Part shown: positions 61,590 to 64,000 of the stretch, one piece after another
Layout: the number at the start of each line of letters is the position of its first letter
Numbering within the stretch: the first letter of the stretch is position 1
NCBI GenBank assembly: GCA_046328715.1
Contig: JAXLWB010000045.1
Coordinates: 21,107 to 85,106 of the forward strand
DNA: 64,000 nucleotides
Reading direction: 5' to 3'
Source: JAXLWB01 sp046328715
GTDB taxonomy: Bacteria > Chloroflexota > Anaerolineae > Caldilineales > Caldilineaceae
Notes under the pieces: model-generated
Seen by the model: the letters and a program-made list of their open reading frames with translations, nothing else
What the model was told of the DNA's origin: nothing
The model's database searches: none
Position numbers and translations under genes: made by a program

Positions 61590-62243
61590 ATGCCTGTCTG
61601 GTTACAGCCTACACCCATTCTGCCCTTTGTTCAAGGATTCATGCTGTGTGCCGGTTTGCTGATCGTCTTTGGTCCACAGAACTTATTTTTGCTACGCCAA
61701 GGGCTGCGCAAGGACAACCTCTTTGTGACAGCCTTGACATGTACGCTGGTTGACCTTTTATTGATTGGTCTGGGAGTGGGTGGTTTGGGCAGCATGATCT
61801 CCGCTAGCCGACCTGTGCTGTGGATCACGACGATCAGCGGTGCGGCCTTTCTGCTGGGCTATGGGGTACGTTCCTTGCGTTGCGCTTGGGTTGGCGGTTC
61901 GGCAGCCGAGCATGCTGATGCTCACAATTCGTCTTATAGCTTGCAGGGCAGCGTGCTCGCAGCGTTGAGTTTTTCACTGCTGAACCCGGCCGCCTATGTC
62001 GATACCTTACTGATGATTGGTGCAACCAGTGGTCGTTATCCCTTTGACCAGCGCATCCTTTTTGGATCCGGCGCAGTGACTGCCTCGTGCCTTTGGTTCT
62101 TCGCTTTGACCTATGGCGCAGGTCATTTAACACCGCTTTTTCGTCGACCCGCAGCATGGCGTACCTTGGATGTGATTAGTGGCTGCATTATGTTGGGGCT
62201 GGCAACCTCGCTCTCGGCGACTCATTCCGCTTTGTTTTGGTAG
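61590..62243 (+). CDS. LysE-family amino-acid exporter
   Basis: A 217-aa inner-membrane protein, start after AGTGAGGAGAGCCACC. The family signature is FGPQNLFLLRQGLRKDN near residue 28, followed by the LNPAAYVDTLLMIG motif near residue 127 (normally NP..Y.DT). Six hydrophobic segments are present. Such ArgO/LysE proteins export basic amino acids or related molecules. The 3' end overlaps the convergent STAND regulator gene by 22 bases, so simultaneous transcription could interfere. Confidence 0.88.
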   Translation: MPVWLQPTPILPFVQGFMLCAGLLIVFGPQNLFLLRQGLRKDNLFVTALTCTLVDLLLIGLGVGGLGSMISASRPVLWITTISGAAFLLGYGVRSLRCAWVGGSAAEHADAHNSSYSLQGSVLAALSFSLLNPAAYVDTLLMIGATSGRYPFDQRILFGSGAVTASCLWFFALTYGAGHLTPLFRRPAAWRTLDVISGCIMLGLATSLSATHSALFW

Positions 62244-64000
62244 TTTTTACAGCGTTGCGCCAATTGCAGATTGTTGGGGCGAGCCAGGAAGGCCGCCCGT
62301 ATACTGGCATCTTTGTTGCGTTCAACCACGGTTTGTACCCACTGCTGGGCCAGATTCAATGTCTGCTCAGCGCGCTCCAGCGCACCGTTGCCCGCCAGGA
62401 CAGTTTCACAATTGAGCAGAAGCAAGACCGGTTCAACAATCCCCACCAAGCCCGCATGGTCTACAAAATTTAGCACCTCATCGACTGCGGCCAGCGCTTC
62501 TGCCTGTCGCCCCAATTGATAGAGTGCCACCGCCCGACCGGCCACGGCTTCGTAGCGATTGGGATGGTGCAACGGATCCCACACGACCAATGCCTCGCAG
62601 TAGGCTGTCTCTGCCGCTGCCCATTGCTCCAGTTCCAACAGGGTGTGACCGATGCGGTTGCGCGCCTGGCCTTCGATCCGTGGTTGTTTCATCGAACCCA
62701 GAATGTCAATCGCCTTTCGGCCATAGTCCAGCGCTGCATCCAATGCTCCCGTTTGGCGCAGTGTCAGACAGTGATTAGCATTCAGCAAACCCATTTCGTT
62801 GACATCGCCTATCTCTTCAGCGAGTGCGAGTGCCTCCTGTAAGTGAGCAAGTGCAGCTTCGTAGAACCCAGCAAATTGTTCAGCAAGTGCCAGATCGCGT
62901 AACACATAACAGCGTCGTCGCCGATCAATTTGCTGATCAACCAGGGCAAGCGCACGCTGTGTATAGTGTATTGCAGCGGTATAATCGCGATGGCGAACGG
63001 CAGGCAGAACGAGCGACTGATAGAGTCGCATGTACAATTCATCAGCATCGGCAAGGGCTGGAGTGGCGCTATCCAACAGTCTGATCGCCTCTTCTAGCTG
63101 TTGAATGGCGCGAGCAAAATCACCTCGAAAATGCACGGCGTTGATATGGATACGGGCCTCGACCGCCCCAATATAAAGCGCTAGATCAGCACTTGCCCCT
63201 GCCAGTTGCTCGCTTTGATCAAAATGAGCATCAGCTGCCTCCCATTGGCCCAATTCCGCATGATAATTGCCCAAGTCCATGTGCATACGCAAGCGTAATT
63301 GTAGATCCTCGCTCAAGGTCAAAACGCGCTGTGCGACAAGAATCGCCGCTGGTGGTCCATGAATCGCAACGGCAAACAGCGACTGTTGCTCCAACAATTG
63401 CGCCAAAATCTCCCGTTGTTCGGGGACAGTTTCAAAGTGATTGGCTGCACGCTGAAAGAGCAGGTGACCATCGGCCATCGTGCCAAACTGGAGCATAAAT
63501 TTACCGAAAAGAAGGACTGACCGTCTCAGTGCAGCAACCACTTCGGCAGACTCGGTCAGTTCAATGGCCCGTTGCCAGGCGAAGCGTAGATTGCCAAATT
63601 CTGGCAATAGACTCGGCAATGTGCGTTCAGTCAGTGCCGTCAGATAGTAGTAACTGTGAGCCCCCAAAAGTTGGGACACCTCGTTTGCCATCACCTTACT
63701 GGCGGCAAATTCTTGCACCAGCGGATGAAGATCGTAGCGGCCGGCAGCCAGTCGTTGTACCAGCGAATGTGCAATCAGCATCGAGAGGTCGCTCAAATTG
63801 CTCTGGGCGATGCTGCTGGCAGCCGCCCGATCAAAACCACCACGAAAGGCAGAGAGGCGGGCCAGGATCTGCTGCTGTTGCAGGCTAAGCAACTGCCACG
63901 AATATTCAAAGACATGGCTCAAGATGTGATGGCGGTCGGTCAGATTGGTTGCTTGGCTCGGTGCCACTGCCATATCCGCGAGTGAACGACCGATCTCGGC
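62222..64000 (-). CDS. C-terminal part of a STAND regulator (5' end outside window)
   Basis: The minus-strand frame is open to the window edge; the first seen segment AEIGRSLADMAVAPSQA then DRHHILSHVFEYSW, QQQILARLSAFRGGFDRAAA is the end of an NB-ARC domain, followed by winged-helix-like AHSLVQRLAAGRYDLHPLVQE. From about residue 100 to the stop lie TPR-like helices (LDLALAEQFAGFYEAALAH type). It is a further member of the AfsR/MalT-like regulator class found at 17750 and 26159. N-terminal effector type (XRE, SARP or other) cannot be seen. Confidence 0.8.
   Translation of the reverse strand, partial: AEIGRSLADMAVAPSQATNLTDRHHILSHVFEYSWQLLSLQQQQILARLSAFRGGFDRAAASSIAQSNLSDLSMLIAHSLVQRLAAGRYDLHPLVQEFAASKVMANEVSQLLGAHSYYYLTALTERTLPSLLPEFGNLRFAWQRAIELTESAEVVAALRRSVLLFGKFMLQFGTMADGHLLFQRAANHFETVPEQREILAQLLEQQSLFAVAIHGPPAAILVAQRVLTLSEDLQLRLRMHMDLGNYHAELGQWEAADAHFDQSEQLAGASADLALYIGAVEARIHINAVHFRGDFARAIQQLEEAIRLLDSATPALADADELYMRLYQSLVLPAVRHRDYTAAIHYTQRALALVDQQIDRRRRCYVLRDLALAEQFAGFYEAALAHLQEALALAEEIGDVNEMGLLNANHCLTLRQTGALDAALDYGRKAIDILGSMKQPRIEGQARNRIGHTLLELEQWAAAETAYCEALVVWDPLHHPNRYEAVAGRAVALYQLGRQAEALAAVDEVLNFVDHAGLVGIVEPVLLLLNCETVLAGNGALERAEQTLNLAQQWVQTVVERNKDASIRAAFLARPNNLQLAQRCKNYQNKAE

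Overview
The window looks like a chromosomal segment of a free-living Chloroflexota bacterium, probably Caldilineae or Anaerolineae. This is inferred from content, not from a marker gene. The reasons are moderate GC, many very large secreted repeat proteins with Thr/Pro linkers, a recurring C-terminal tail of the form FLPLVxR, several giant STAND-type (NB-ARC plus TPR) regulators, and dipeptide ABC operons with Tat-lipoprotein binding proteins. No rRNA, tRNA, CRISPR array, complete insertion sequence or prophage was found.

Layout. 0-10.3 kb: three secreted or surface proteins, namely a truncated lipocalin-like protein, a 2234-aa beta-helix/RCC1/FN3 giant, and a carboxypeptidase-regulatory-domain protein. 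10.3-12 kb: small hypotheticals and an alpha/beta hydrolase. 12.1-16.1 kb: four tandem paralogous small membrane proteins, the last translationally coupled to a NarL-type histidine kinase, followed by its response regulator. 16.1-21 kb: a methyltransferase, a copy of an 83-bp repeat, a decayed paralogue of the 8.85-kb gene, and a SARP/NB-ARC/TPR regulator. 21-25.4 kb: a broken cytochrome c, then a likely operon of secreted proteins (fibre-like protein, zinc metalloprotease, small FLPLVER protein). 25.4-32.9 kb: a gene graveyard holding relics of a second kinase/regulator pair, isochorismatase, FkbM and class I methyltransferases and a broken XRE-STAND regulator. These surround one intact XRE-STAND regulator and one nucleotidyltransferase. 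33-37.3 kb: a 14-repeat double-propeller/glycosidase-like protein followed by an array of 83-bp tandem repeats. 37.4-41.2 kb: further relics, then a caspase-like protease with two Tudor/chromo-knot-like domains, a Kelch-like protein and a GNAT. 41.2-50 kb: a CBM9-like protein, a GNAT, a frameshifted HzsA-like haem protein, a PPOX-type flavoprotein, a FAD oxidoreductase and a molybdopterin oxidoreductase. 50.3-54.6 kb: a secreted WD40 protein. 54.8-60.9 kb: a complete oligopeptide-type ABC importer in which one permease is fused to one ATPase. 61.2-64 kb: a small hypothetical, a LysE exporter and the 3' part of another STAND regulator running off the edge.

Two themes stand out. The first is local duplication followed by decay: at least six fragments have recognisable parents elsewhere in this same window. 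The second is surface display: five otherwise unrelated secreted proteins share a C-terminal LP-hydrophobic-x-R tail. A promoter-like block with an upstream CACAA-TT-TTGTG palindrome occurs three times. All functional statements come from reading translated motifs by eye; no database search was run.
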